A stretch of 64,000 bases of DNA from Streptomyces olindensis (GTDB lineage Bacteria; Actinomycetota; Actinomycetes; Streptomycetales; Streptomycetaceae), in the NCBI GenBank assembly GCA_000696115.1, contig JJOH01000005.1, positions 62,001-126,000 on the forward strand, read 5' to 3'. The notes beneath the pieces are model-generated. The model was given only the letters and a program-made list of their open reading frames with translations. It had not been told where the DNA came from and made no database searches. The translations under genes were made by a program, and so were the position numbers. Every line of letters starts with the position of its first letter. The first letter of the stretch is position 1. Shown in pieces: positions 18,167-26,024 of the stretch.

Positions 18167-19240
18167 TCACCGGCTCACCGGAGCGGCGAGCGCGTCCCGC
18201 TGGTCGCCGGCCAGCAGGCGTTCCAGCACCCGCTGGCTGCGCAGCCCGTCACCGAACCCGGCCAGGGCGCTGTCCGCGCTCCGCCCGGTGCCGTCCTCCC
18301 GCGCGGTGACCGCGTCGCGCCACTCCCGCAGCTGGTGCCGGAAGGTGTCGCTCCACCCGGGCACCTCACCGGGCGGCGAGGCGAGCACCTCCTCGCGGGC
18401 GAAGGTGCCCTGCTCCCAGGTGACCCGGGACTTCAGGAAGTACGTCGTGTCGTCCTTGGAGTGGTAGTACAGCTCCTTGCGGTCGCCGATGATCTTCAGG
18501 GAGAAGCCGAGCTCCTCCGGCAGCGAGGACTTGGAGGTGGTCAGGTTGAAGAAGGTGCCGTTCTCCAGCCGGCCGCTGACGAAGGCGTAGTCGTCGACCT
18601 GGACGTCCTGGCCCTCCTTCTGCGGCACGTTCACCTGGAGCTTGGTGCGGCAGCTCGTGCTGTCGACCGGGCTGTCGAAGAGCCGGTCCAGCATGTCGAC
18701 CAGGTGCACGCCCAGATCACCGAGGGAGCCGCTGGTGGACCGGCCCAGGGCGCTGTCCCGCCAGGTGAAGCGGGAGCGGGTCAGGGCGCTGCCGCGCCGG
18801 AAACCGGCCTCGGCGAAGAGGATGGAGCCCAGCTCCCCGCTCCGCACCAGGTTCCGGATCTCGCCGATGGCGTCCAGGTAGCGGTAGTTGAAACCCAGGG
18901 CGCACACCAGGCCGCTCTCCTCGGCCAGCGCGGTGATCCGCTCCGCCTCCGCCACCGTCGTCGTCATCGGCTTCTCGCACAGCACGTGCCGGCCGTGCCG
19001 GACGGCCTCCTCGGCGTAGTCGGCGTGCGTGTGGTTGGGGGAGGCGATGACGACCGCGTCCACCCGCTCGTACAGGTCGGTCGTCGAGGACAAGGCGGCG
19101 CAGCCGTAGCGCTCGGCCAGCTCCGCGGCCTTGTCGGGCATCACGTCGTACACACCGGCGCATACGACACCGGGGACGGTCTCGGCGGCCCGCAGGTGGG
19201 CGAGGGCGATGCCGCCGGCGCCGATGATTCCGATCTTCAT
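18167..19240 (-). CDS. ntdC: Glucose-6-phosphate 3-dehydrogenase, NtdC-like
   Basis: A 357-residue Gfo/Idh/MocA oxidoreductase. The N-terminal Rossmann fold starts KIGIIGAGGIALAHL, the family Lys-Pro motif is HVLCEKPMTTT, and the C-terminal domain carries FTWRD, TSGSLGDLGVHLVDMLDRLF and DGLRSQRVLE. As I recall the B. subtilis NtdC sequence, these C-terminal blocks are shared with it rather than generic. NtdC oxidises glucose 6-phosphate at C3 with NAD+, the first step of kanosamine synthesis. It lies third in an operon with NtdA- and NtdB-like genes. The ATG at 19240 follows GAGGAAG closely. Confidence 0.8.
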   Translation of the reverse strand: MKIGIIGAGGIALAHLRAAETVPGVVCAGVYDVMPDKAAELAERYGCAALSSTTDLYERVDAVVIASPNHTHADYAEEAVRHGRHVLCEKPMTTTVAEAERITALAEESGLVCALGFNYRYLDAIGEIRNLVRSGELGSILFAEAGFRRGSALTRSRFTWRDSALGRSTSGSLGDLGVHLVDMLDRLFDSPVDSTSCRTKLQVNVPQKEGQDVQVDDYAFVSGRLENGTFFNLTTSKSSLPEELGFSLKIIGDRKELYYHSKDDTTYFLKSRVTWEQGTFAREEVLASPPGEVPGWSDTFRHQLREWRDAVTAREDGTGRSADSALAGFGDGLRSQRVLERLLAGDQRDALAAPVSR

Positions 19241-19298
19241 GGTCTTCCTCTTTCAGGGACGGCCCTCCGGCCCGGGGCGGCCGGGCCGGAGGAGCGGT

Positions 19299-20162
19299 TC
19301 AGTGGCCGAGGTGGTGACGGAAGGCGTGCAGGAGGGCCTGGGTGTGCGGGTGGGGCGAGACCCGCGGGAAGCGGTCGCGGGCCTCCGGTGTGCAGTTGGC
19401 GACGAGGTAGCCGTGGCGGACGGCGCCCAGCATCTCCAGGTCGTTGCCGCTGTCGCCGAACGCGAGGGTGCGCTCCGGGGCGACGCCGAAGCGGGCGCAC
19501 AGATGCCGGACGACGTTGCGCTTGCCGCAGACCGCCGGCAGGAAGTCGACGTCGTAGCAGTCGGCGGGGTCGCCGGTGGCCGGGTTGCAGCGGCTGATGT
19601 TGAGGCCGAGGCCGTACTCGGCGGCCAGCTCGCGCACCAGCCCGAGGGCGTGCTCGTCGCGCCGCGGGTCGCCGAGGGAGCGGAAGTAGTAGTTGACCAG
19701 GAACTCGGTGCGGTGGCCGGTGTCCTGCGGGAACAGGTCGACACCGTGCCGGGCGAGCCGCTCCGCGGCCCGTTCGACCCGGGCCCGGGCGAAGCCGCTG
19801 TCCCGCAGCACCTGCCGCCACTCGGGGTCGGGGCGGGCGACGCCGTCGGGGAAGAACGTCAGCTCGGTGCCGAGGGCGCCGGCCACGAAGTGCGGCAGGA
19901 CGCGGGCGCCGCAGCGCGCCATCTTCTCCCGGACGGAGGCGGCCGAGCTGCCGGTGACCCAGCCGAACAGCAGACCGTGCCCCACGGCCTCGGTCAGCAG
20001 GTACTCCTCCAACGCGGCCAGGTGGGCGCGCTGTTCCGGGGTGGCGGCATGGGCCAGGTAGGTCTCGTCGAAGTCGGAGAACGCGGCCCAGCCGACCCGG
20101 TCCGGGAGCCGCAGCGCGGGCGACGGGGCGGGGCCACCGTCGAGCGACAAGGTGTCGGTCAC
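19299..20162 (-). CDS. ntdB: Kanosamine-6-phosphate phosphatase, NtdB-like HAD
   Basis: A 287-residue HAD phosphatase. Motif I is FSDFDETYLAH (nucleophile D30, acid D32), motif II WVTGSSAASVREKM, and motif IV FGDSGNDLEML; the cap is of the IIB type. Specific segments HFVAGALGTELTFF and ISRCNPATGDPADCYDVDFLP match my recollection of B. subtilis NtdB, which removes the phosphate from kanosamine 6-phosphate. The start GTG 20162 lies 4 nt after the ntdA-like stop, so the two are tightly coupled; upstream in-frame codons lie inside ntdA. Confidence 0.8.
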   Translation of the reverse strand: MTDTLSLDGGPAPSPALRLPDRVGWAAFSDFDETYLAHAATPEQRAHLAALEEYLLTEAVGHGLLFGWVTGSSAASVREKMARCGARVLPHFVAGALGTELTFFPDGVARPDPEWRQVLRDSGFARARVERAAERLARHGVDLFPQDTGHRTEFLVNYYFRSLGDPRRDEHALGLVRELAAEYGLGLNISRCNPATGDPADCYDVDFLPAVCGKRNVVRHLCARFGVAPERTLAFGDSGNDLEMLGAVRHGYLVANCTPEARDRFPRVSPHPHTQALLHAFRHHLGH

Positions 20163-20166
20163 GGCG

Positions 20167-21531
20167 TCACCGGCCCGGGCGCGTCGCCGCGTGCAGGGCC
20201 TCGACCACGCGGTCCTGCTCACCGAGGGACAGGCCCGCGTGCAGCGGAAGGTGCAGCACCCGGTCGTGCAGCCACTCGGTCCGCGGCAGCCGCGCCTGCC
20301 CGAAGAACCGCTCGCGCACCGGGGTCTGCTGACGGTGCGTCAGGACCGGGTAGTAGACGTCCGTCTCCACCCGGCTGCGCAGCGCCAGCTCGTCCCGCAG
20401 GGCGTCGCGGGCCGGCGCCCCGCCGTCCACCAGCACCGGGAACAGGTGCCAGGAATGGTCGGGGGCGAAGGCGGGCGTCTCCAGCACGCCCTCCTCGGCC
20501 AGCGGGCGCAGCGCCTCCACGTAACGCCGGGCGAGGTACGTGCGCCGCAGCCCCCGCAGACCCGTCCAGGGCAGCAGGGCCAGACCGATCGCGGCCATGG
20601 TGTTGTCGATGCGCGCGTTGAGGCCGAACGCCTCGCACTTGACGTTCTTCCGGCCCGGCTCGAAGCCGTGGTAGCCGGCCACCCGGCAGCGCTCGGCGAT
20701 CTCGGCCGAGTCGGTGACGACCGCACCGGCCTTCCCGCACAGTCCGACGTTCTTGTAGGGGTTGAAGCTGAGGGCCGCCGCGTCGGAGTACCGCCCGACA
20801 CCGGTCACCCCGATCGCCTGGCAGGCGTCCTCGACGATCCGCAGCGCGTACCGGTCCGCGACCGCCCGCAGCCCGGCCATGTCGGCGAGCTTGCCGTAGA
20901 GGTGGACGGGCAGGACCGCCACGGTGCGCGGGGTGACGTGCTCCGCCACCGACACCGGGTCCAGGTTGCCGTCGGGCGTGGTCACGTCGGCGAGGACGGG
21001 GACCGCGCCGCAGGCGAAGACCGCGTTCTCGGTGGCGGCGAAGCTGTTGGCCGGGAGGATCACCTCGTCGCCCGGCTCGACGCCCACGGCGCGCAGGGCG
21101 AGGACGAGCGCGTCGGTCCCGCTGCCGGTCGCGACCGCGCAGTTCATGCCGGACAGGTCGGCGACGGCGTCCTCGAACGCGGTGACCGCCGAACCGCTCG
21201 TGAACTCGCAGCTCTCCAGGACCCGCGCGAAGGCCTCGGCGGCGGCGCTCTTCTCCCGCGGCGACAGCAGCCGTTCCTTCGGCAGGAACGGGACGTGCGA
21301 GACCTGCGCGGGCTCCGGGAACAGGGAGGCGACGAACAGGTCGGGGTCCCCGGGAGCGGAGTTCCACGACGACAGGGCGCTCGCCAGCTCCCGGTCGGCG
21401 AGGGCGTCCCGCACGGGCTGGATGGTCCTCACGCCGCCGGCGAGGTCCTCGACCACCCGGTGCAGGCTGCCGCTGTCGCCGAGCAGGGCGGAGCCGGTGG
21501 TCGTGGTGGGGTCGGCGGTGGAGACGGTCAT
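20167..21531 (-). CDS. ntdA: 3-oxo-glucose-6-phosphate aminotransferase, NtdA-like (DegT family)
   Basis: A 454-residue PLP aminotransferase of the DegT/DnrJ/EryC1/StrS family. Visible PLP features are the Asp in IVEDACQAIG (about 235) and the Schiff-base Lys in LSFNPYKNVG (about 260). It has the roughly 90-residue N-terminal extension of NtdA before VPFLPKERLLS, plus NtdA-like blocks (VILPANSFAATENAVFACG, VLPVHLYGK, VETDVYYPVLTHRQQTP, VLHLPLHAGLSLGEQDRV). Predicted reaction: glutamate-dependent transamination of 3-oxo-glucose 6-phosphate to kanosamine 6-phosphate. It is first gene of the operon; the ATG follows AAGGAG by 5 nt. The long divergent region upstream carries two large palindromes. 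Confidence 0.83.
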   Translation of the reverse strand: MTVSTADPTTTTGSALLGDSGSLHRVVEDLAGGVRTIQPVRDALADRELASALSSWNSAPGDPDLFVASLFPEPAQVSHVPFLPKERLLSPREKSAAAEAFARVLESCEFTSGSAVTAFEDAVADLSGMNCAVATGSGTDALVLALRAVGVEPGDEVILPANSFAATENAVFACGAVPVLADVTTPDGNLDPVSVAEHVTPRTVAVLPVHLYGKLADMAGLRAVADRYALRIVEDACQAIGVTGVGRYSDAAALSFNPYKNVGLCGKAGAVVTDSAEIAERCRVAGYHGFEPGRKNVKCEAFGLNARIDNTMAAIGLALLPWTGLRGLRRTYLARRYVEALRPLAEEGVLETPAFAPDHSWHLFPVLVDGGAPARDALRDELALRSRVETDVYYPVLTHRQQTPVRERFFGQARLPRTEWLHDRVLHLPLHAGLSLGEQDRVVEALHAATRPGR

Positions 21532-21679
21532 GCGTACTCCTTGCGTTCGAAGAGCGGAGAAGTCCTGCGCCAACGCGCGCGCATGGTCATCGGAATTACG
21601 GAGGGAATGGCTGCCGAATAGCGCTCGAATACATTTCTGCGTCGGATGGGGGAGCGGCTCACGTCGGCGATGCTGACAG

Positions 21680-21702
21680 CGGTTGACGAGCTTCGTCAAC
21701 CG
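21680..21702. promoter_or_regulatory. Candidate operator 1, ntd/regulator region
   Basis: Arms CGGTTGACGA (21680-21689) and TCGTCAACCG (21693-21702) are a perfect 10-bp inverted repeat around GCT. Each arm contains TTGACG in one orientation, which could serve as a -35 element on either strand. It lies 149 bp upstream of the ntdA-like start. The gap 21532-21922 otherwise holds AT-richer sequence and no gene. Confidence 0.5.
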
Positions 21703-21790
21703 GCATCTTTTTGCCGGGCTCGAGGGGTCCGGGAATCCCTGGAAAGCCGGTGAATCTCCCCTGGAAAACGGGGCGGACAGCCGGTCGAGA

Positions 21791-21810
21791 ACCGGCAGAA
21801 TTCTGCCGGT
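21791..21810. promoter_or_regulatory. Candidate operator 2, ntd/regulator region
   Basis: ACCGGCAGAATTCTGCCGGT is a perfect 20-bp palindrome with no loop, about 110 bp upstream of the MmyB-like regulator start. The lack of a loop and its distance from any upstream stop make a protein-binding site more likely than a terminator. Confidence 0.5.
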
Positions 21811-21922
21811 CCCCCAGTCGCACCCCGACGAGCAGCGCATATGCGACCCGCTTTCGCGCGCGCCGACAGCCCTTGTTACGGTGTGTTTCCCCGGCAATAC
21901 GCAGAGGGAGTGTGTGCGAGCC

Positions 21923-22699
21923 GTGTCACGTGATGCCCTACCGGATCTGCTGCGCGCTTGGCGTATCGATGCGGGAAACAAAATGAACAGGGGAAGACAG
22001 TTACCTCAAAAAGAGGTGGCGCGGCGGATGGGAGTGAGTGAGCGCTGGTACCGGAATCTCGAGACCGGGGCGCGCGTACCGCTTTCCATGGAAATCCTGG
22101 AGCGGCTTTCCCGGGCCCTGCTGCTCGGCCCTGACGAACGCATGGCCCTGCACGGCCACGCCCTCGGCGGGGCCGGCGGACGGCAGCCGGGTGAACAGGA
22201 GCCGCGCGACGCCACCGAGGAGCTGGCCGCCCTGACCTCGGCGCGGATCGGCTTCCCCAGCTATCTGACCGACCAGGCGTGGAACGTCCTCGACCACAAC
22301 GCCGCCATGGCCCGCTGGTTCCCCTGGGTCCGGGAACCGGACGCCAACCTGATGCGCTGGGCCCTGACCACGAACGCCGCCCGCGAACAGATCGTCGACT
22401 GGCCCCGGCACGCCGCGCAGTACCTCGCCCTGCTGCGGTTCGCGCTGGTGACCCGTCCCGACGACCCCGGCCTCGGCGCCCTGCGCGACGCCGTGCTGGC
22501 CGACCGCGCCTGCCGCGACCTGTGGGACCGCGACCCCAAGGTCCTCGCCTACCGGCACGGCCACCGCTACGAACTGCGCCTGCCGCACGTCCGCCGGGAG
22601 CCCATCAAGGTCACCTCGCAGGTCCTGCTCCCCGCGTACCGGCAGGAACTCCGCTACGTCCTGCTGCTGCCCACCGAGGACCCACCGGACCGTTCCTGA
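21923..22699 (+). CDS. XRE/MmyB-like transcriptional regulator
   Basis: A protein of about 258 residues, divergent from the ntdA-like gene. The N-terminal Cro/C1 HTH includes LPQKEVARRMGVSERWYRNLETG. The C-terminus is an MmyB-like ligand-binding domain (PSYLTDQAWNVLDHNAAMARWFPW, YRHGHRYELRLPHVRR, LPAYRQELRYVLLLP). MmyB homologues in Streptomyces often regulate a divergently transcribed neighbour. The start is uncertain: GTG 21914 lies only 3 nt after AGGGAG and GTG 21923 lies 12 nt after it. The first 100 bp are more AT-rich than its body. Probable role: control of the kanosamine operon through the palindromes in the shared intergenic region (inference). Confidence 0.8.
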   Translation: MSRDALPDLLRAWRIDAGNKMNRGRQLPQKEVARRMGVSERWYRNLETGARVPLSMEILERLSRALLLGPDERMALHGHALGGAGGRQPGEQEPRDATEELAALTSARIGFPSYLTDQAWNVLDHNAAMARWFPWVREPDANLMRWALTTNAAREQIVDWPRHAAQYLALLRFALVTRPDDPGLGALRDAVLADRACRDLWDRDPKVLAYRHGHRYELRLPHVRREPIKVTSQVLLPAYRQELRYVLLLPTEDPPDRS

Positions 22700-22705
22700 A
22701 CCCGC

Positions 22706-22737
22706 GCGGGCGCGCTCACCAGGTGGGCCGCGCCCGC
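22706..22737 (+). terminator. Terminator after MmyB-like regulator
   Basis: A perfect 9-bp inverted repeat GCGGGCGCG (22706-22714) / CGCGCCCGC (22729-22737) with a 14-nt loop, starting 7 nt after the stop codon. Confidence 0.55.
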
Positions 22738-22979
22738 CTGCCGAACAGGATGCCGCGCGGTTCCGGAGGGGGCGGGGTACCGGGCCGCAGCGGCCAGGCT
22801 CTCGCCCGCGACGGAGCCCGGCCAGGCCCGGGATGCGCAGGAACCATCACACGTGTGCCCGGGGCGCCGCCGGTGAATCGGCGGGGCCGGTGAACGCGGC
22901 CGTCCGGACGTGCGTATGTCTCGGCAACCGCCCGCGGCGCGGGGAAGGCGGGTCGCGGGGCCGACGTGAGGATCAGGCG

Positions 22980-23309
22980 ATGAACGACCGAGTTACTCCT
23001 CCGATGCACGCGCTGCCGGACGGCGAGGCGGAGCTGACGCTGGTGGTGAAGCTGCCCTGGGAGGACGTGGCCCGGCTCGGCCAGGAGGCCGGGCGGCTGG
23101 CCGCGCAGTGGCGGCGGCCGGTGACGCTGGAGGAGGCGGTGAGCCACCGGCTGCGGTCGTCGCGGGTCGCCGCGCACGCCAAGCCGGCGGGGGAGCAGCC
23201 GCCTGCCGTGACGTCTTCGGCCTCGGTGTCGTCGTTGCCGTCGCGGCCGCCGGCGGAGCAGGCTCGGCAGGCCATTGACCGGATCAACGGGACTGCCGGG
23301 ACTGCGTAG
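22980..23309 (+). CDS. Conserved hypothetical small protein
   Basis: A 109-residue hydrophilic protein with no signal peptide or membrane segment and no family I recognise. It has a compact N-terminal half (ELTLVVKLPWEDVARLGQEAGRLAAQWRRP-like, strand then helix) and a Ser/Pro/Ala-rich C-terminal tail. The ATG at 22980 is preceded by GAGG within GTGAGGATCAGGCG. An in-frame ATG at 22833 would add 49 low-complexity residues and has no ribosome site. It stands alone, convergent with the disulfide reductase gene across an intergenic repeat. Confidence 0.6.
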   Translation: MNDRVTPPMHALPDGEAELTLVVKLPWEDVARLGQEAGRLAAQWRRPVTLEEAVSHRLRSSRVAAHAKPAGEQPPAVTSSASVSSLPSRPPAEQARQAIDRINGTAGTA

Positions 23310-23351
23310 CGTTTCTCCGCAGGGGTGCGGGTTCTGTCGCGGGGCGCGGGC

Positions 23352-23412
23352 TCGTTGTGGCTGGCGGCGCCCACGCGGCGGAGCCGCACATCGATACGGC
23401 CCCGCGCCCCTT
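23352..23412 (+). repeat. Streptomyces-type intergenic repeat, copy B
   Basis: Shares TCGTTGTGGCTGG and CCCCGCGCCCCT with the element at 63049-63082. Between these blocks it carries a hairpin GCGGC-GGA-GCCGC (23375-23387). It lies between convergent genes, like copy A, consistent with a role at transcript 3' ends. Confidence 0.55.
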
Positions 23413-23435
23413 CAGGGCATGACCGCACCGCTTCC

Positions 23436-24827
23436 CTACGCGGAACCGCGCACCTTCGCCGCCGCTTTGCGGGCCGCCACCAGGACCGGGTCCCAGACGG
23501 GGGAGAACGGTGGGGCGTAGCCCAGGTCCAGGGTGGTCATCTGTTCCGCCGTCATGCCCGCCGTGAGGGCGACCGCCGCGATGTCGACCCGCTTGCCCGC
23601 GCCCTCGCGGCCCACGATCTGCACGCCGAGCAGGCGGCCGGTGCGGAGTTCGGCGAGCATCTTCACCGTCATGGGCGAGGCGTTCGGGTAGTAGCCCGCG
23701 CGGCTCGTCGACTCGATGGTGACCGCCTCGAAGCGCAGCCCGACGCGGTGGGCGTCCTTCTCGCGCAGACCCGTGCGCGCGATCTCCAGGTCGCAGACCT
23801 TGCTGACCGCCGTGCCGACCACGCCCGGGAACGTGGCGTAGCCGCCGCCGACGTTGGTGCCGATGACCTGGCCGTGCTTGTTGGCGTGGGTGCCGAGGGC
23901 GATGTGCCGCTCCTGCCCGGAGACCAGGTCGAGGACCTCCACGCAGTCGCCGCCGGCCCAGACGTTCTCGTGGCCGCGCACCCGCATCGAGCGGTCCGTG
24001 AGGAGCCCGCCGTGGGTGCCGAGCGGGAGACCGGCCGCCCGTGCGAGGGCCGTCTCGGGGCGCACGCCGATGCCGAGCACCACCACGTCCGCCGGGAACT
24101 CGCGCTCCCGCGTGGCCACCGCCCGCACCCGGCCGTCGTCCCCCGTCAGGATCCCGGTGACCTCGGCGTCGTTCACCATCGTGATGCCCAGGCCCTCCAT
24201 GGCCTCGTGCACCAGGCGGCCCATGTCCGGGTCCAGGGTCGACATGGGCTCGCTGCCGCGGTTGACGACCGTGACCTCGTAGCCGCGGTTGATGAGCGCC
24301 TCGGCCATCTCCACGCCGATGTACCCGGCCCCCACGACCACCGCGCGGCGGCCACGCGTGCGTGCCAGCGAGTCGAGCAGCTCCTGGCCGTCGTCCAGCG
24401 TCTGCACGCCGTGCACCCCGGGGGCGTCGGCCCCGGGCATGTCCGGCCGGATCGGCCGGGCCCCGGTCGCGATCACGAGCTTGTCGTACGACGTCCAGGA
24501 CTCGGCGCCGGAGTCGACGTCACGCGCGCGTACCCGCTGCCCGTCGAGGTCGAGCTCGATGACCTCGGTGCGCAGCCGCAGGTCGATGTCCCGCGCGCGG
24601 TGCTCCTCGGGGGTGCGGGCGATGAGCCGGTCCCGGTCCGTGACGTCGCCGCCCACCCAGTACGGGATGCCGCACGCCGAGTACGACGTGAAGTGGCCCC
24701 GTTCGAACGCGACGATCTCCAGTTCCTCGGGGCCCTTCAGGCGGCGCGCCTGCGACGCCGCGGACATCCCCGCGGCGTCGCCGCCGATCACGACCAGTCG
24801 CTCCCCGCGCGTACGGCTCTTGTTCAT
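23436..24827 (-). CDS. FAD-dependent CoA-disulfide reductase / NADH oxidase-like
   Basis: A 463-residue single-cysteine flavoprotein disulfide reductase. FAD-binding GxGxxG-like motif VVIGGDAAGMSAAS at the N-terminus, active-site Cys in SYSACGIPYWVGG (C52), NAD(P)H motif VVVGAGYIGVEMAEAL, second FAD motif NVWAGGDCVEV, and a C-terminal dimerisation domain (GYYPNASPMTVKMLAELRTG). This is the CoA-disulfide reductase / NADH oxidase group; the electron acceptor (CoA disulfide, persulfide or oxygen) cannot be told from sequence alone. It starts 27 nt after the DUF4349 lipoprotein stop and may be cotranscribed with it. Confidence 0.85.
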   Translation of the reverse strand: MNKSRTRGERLVVIGGDAAGMSAASQARRLKGPEELEIVAFERGHFTSYSACGIPYWVGGDVTDRDRLIARTPEEHRARDIDLRLRTEVIELDLDGQRVRARDVDSGAESWTSYDKLVIATGARPIRPDMPGADAPGVHGVQTLDDGQELLDSLARTRGRRAVVVGAGYIGVEMAEALINRGYEVTVVNRGSEPMSTLDPDMGRLVHEAMEGLGITMVNDAEVTGILTGDDGRVRAVATREREFPADVVVLGIGVRPETALARAAGLPLGTHGGLLTDRSMRVRGHENVWAGGDCVEVLDLVSGQERHIALGTHANKHGQVIGTNVGGGYATFPGVVGTAVSKVCDLEIARTGLREKDAHRVGLRFEAVTIESTSRAGYYPNASPMTVKMLAELRTGRLLGVQIVGREGAGKRVDIAAVALTAGMTAEQMTTLDLGYAPPFSPVWDPVLVAARKAAAKVRGSA

Positions 24828-24854
24828 GCGAACACGCTACGGGAGCAGGGCACT

Positions 24855-25868
24855 TCAGTCCTGCTCGCCGGACTCCCGGGCGGGGGCGGACTCCGGGGCC
24901 GTCCGGGCCACGGGCAGCGGGCCCAGCGCGCTCGCCGCGGACGCCGGGGCGGGCCGCGGGCGGCGCGGCAGGCGGGGCCGTACGACGCGCAGCCACAGCA
25001 GGACGACCAGGGCCGCCACCGCGGCGAACGGCAGGACCGCGCCGAGCGCCACCGCGAGCCAGCGCAGCATCGTCACGAACGCGTTCCAGCCACCCGCGAG
25101 CGCGTCCAGGAACCCCGGGTCGTCGTCCTTCTTCTCCTGCTTCTTCACCGGTGTCTCGGACAGCGACAGCGTGATGGTGGCCAGGCTGGTGCGGTCCTTC
25201 AGGGACGCCTGCCGGGCGAGCAGCGCCTCCAGGTCGGCCTGGCGGGAACTCAGCTCGCCCTCCAGGGTCACCACGTCGCTGAGCTTGTCGGCCCGGTCCA
25301 TCAGCTCGCGGATCCGGGCCACGCTGGCGCGCTGTGAGGTGATGCGGCTCTGCACGTCCACGACCTGGTCGGTGACGTCCTGCGCCTTCGCGCTGCGGTC
25401 GATGAGCTTCCCGGCGCCCTCCAGCCCGGCGAGGACCTCGTCGTACTCGTCCGCGGGCACGCGGAGCACGACCCGGGTGCGTTCGCGGCCCTCCGCGTCC
25501 CGGGTGGTGGTCTCGTTGCCGACGTAGCCGCCCGCGCTCTCGGTGCGGGTGCGGGCCTCCTCCAGGGCCTTCGGGACGTCCTTGACCTGCACGGTCAGCG
25601 AGGCCGTGCGGATGATGTGCTGCGTGGGGAGCTTCGCCGGCGCGGTCGCCCCGGCGTCGCTGCCGACCCCGCTCCCGGCGCCGCCCGGGGCGGCCTCCTT
25701 CGCTCCGGCCCCGTTGTCCGCCTCGGAGCCGGCGTAGCCGCGGTCGGCCGCGGTGCTGCCGGCGGAGTCCTCGCCCGCGGCGCTGCACCCCGTGAGGGCC
25801 AGGGCCGCGGCCAGGAAGAGCGCGGCCAGGGCCGGGGCGGGGCGTCGTACGGATCGTCGTGTGCGCAT
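24855..25868 (-). CDS. DUF4349 lipoprotein
   Basis: A 337-residue exported protein. The signal ends in a lipobox (ALALTGC, Cys about 28), followed by a Gly/Ala-rich linker. The DUF4349 core (about 85-270) begins IIRTASLTVQVKDVPKALEEA and contains a Glu/Arg-rich coiled coil (VDVQSRITSQRASVARIRELMDR-like) at about 160-225. A hydrophobic segment near residues 255-290 (WLAVALGAVLPFAAVAALVVLL) anchors a basic C-terminal tail. The family function is unknown. The ATG at 25868 is chosen because GGGGGA lies 5 nt upstream. It is divergent from hemY (156 bp). Confidence 0.82.
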   Translation of the reverse strand: MRTRRSVRRPAPALAALFLAAALALTGCSAAGEDSAGSTAADRGYAGSEADNGAGAKEAAPGGAGSGVGSDAGATAPAKLPTQHIIRTASLTVQVKDVPKALEEARTRTESAGGYVGNETTTRDAEGRERTRVVLRVPADEYDEVLAGLEGAGKLIDRSAKAQDVTDQVVDVQSRITSQRASVARIRELMDRADKLSDVVTLEGELSSRQADLEALLARQASLKDRTSLATITLSLSETPVKKQEKKDDDPGFLDALAGGWNAFVTMLRWLAVALGAVLPFAAVAALVVLLWLRVVRPRLPRRPRPAPASAASALGPLPVARTAPESAPARESGEQD

Positions 25869-26024
25869 GGGCATCCCCCGAGCGTCGGTTCGGCTGACGC
25901 TTCTTCGACGCCCGGGCGGCACCGGACGTTTGGCCCGGGAGGGTTCCGATGCGGTCACGGTCCGGACTCGTCCGGGACACCGGGCCGCGGCGGCGCTGTC
26001 CGTGGGGTCTGAGAGGCTGGGGGC

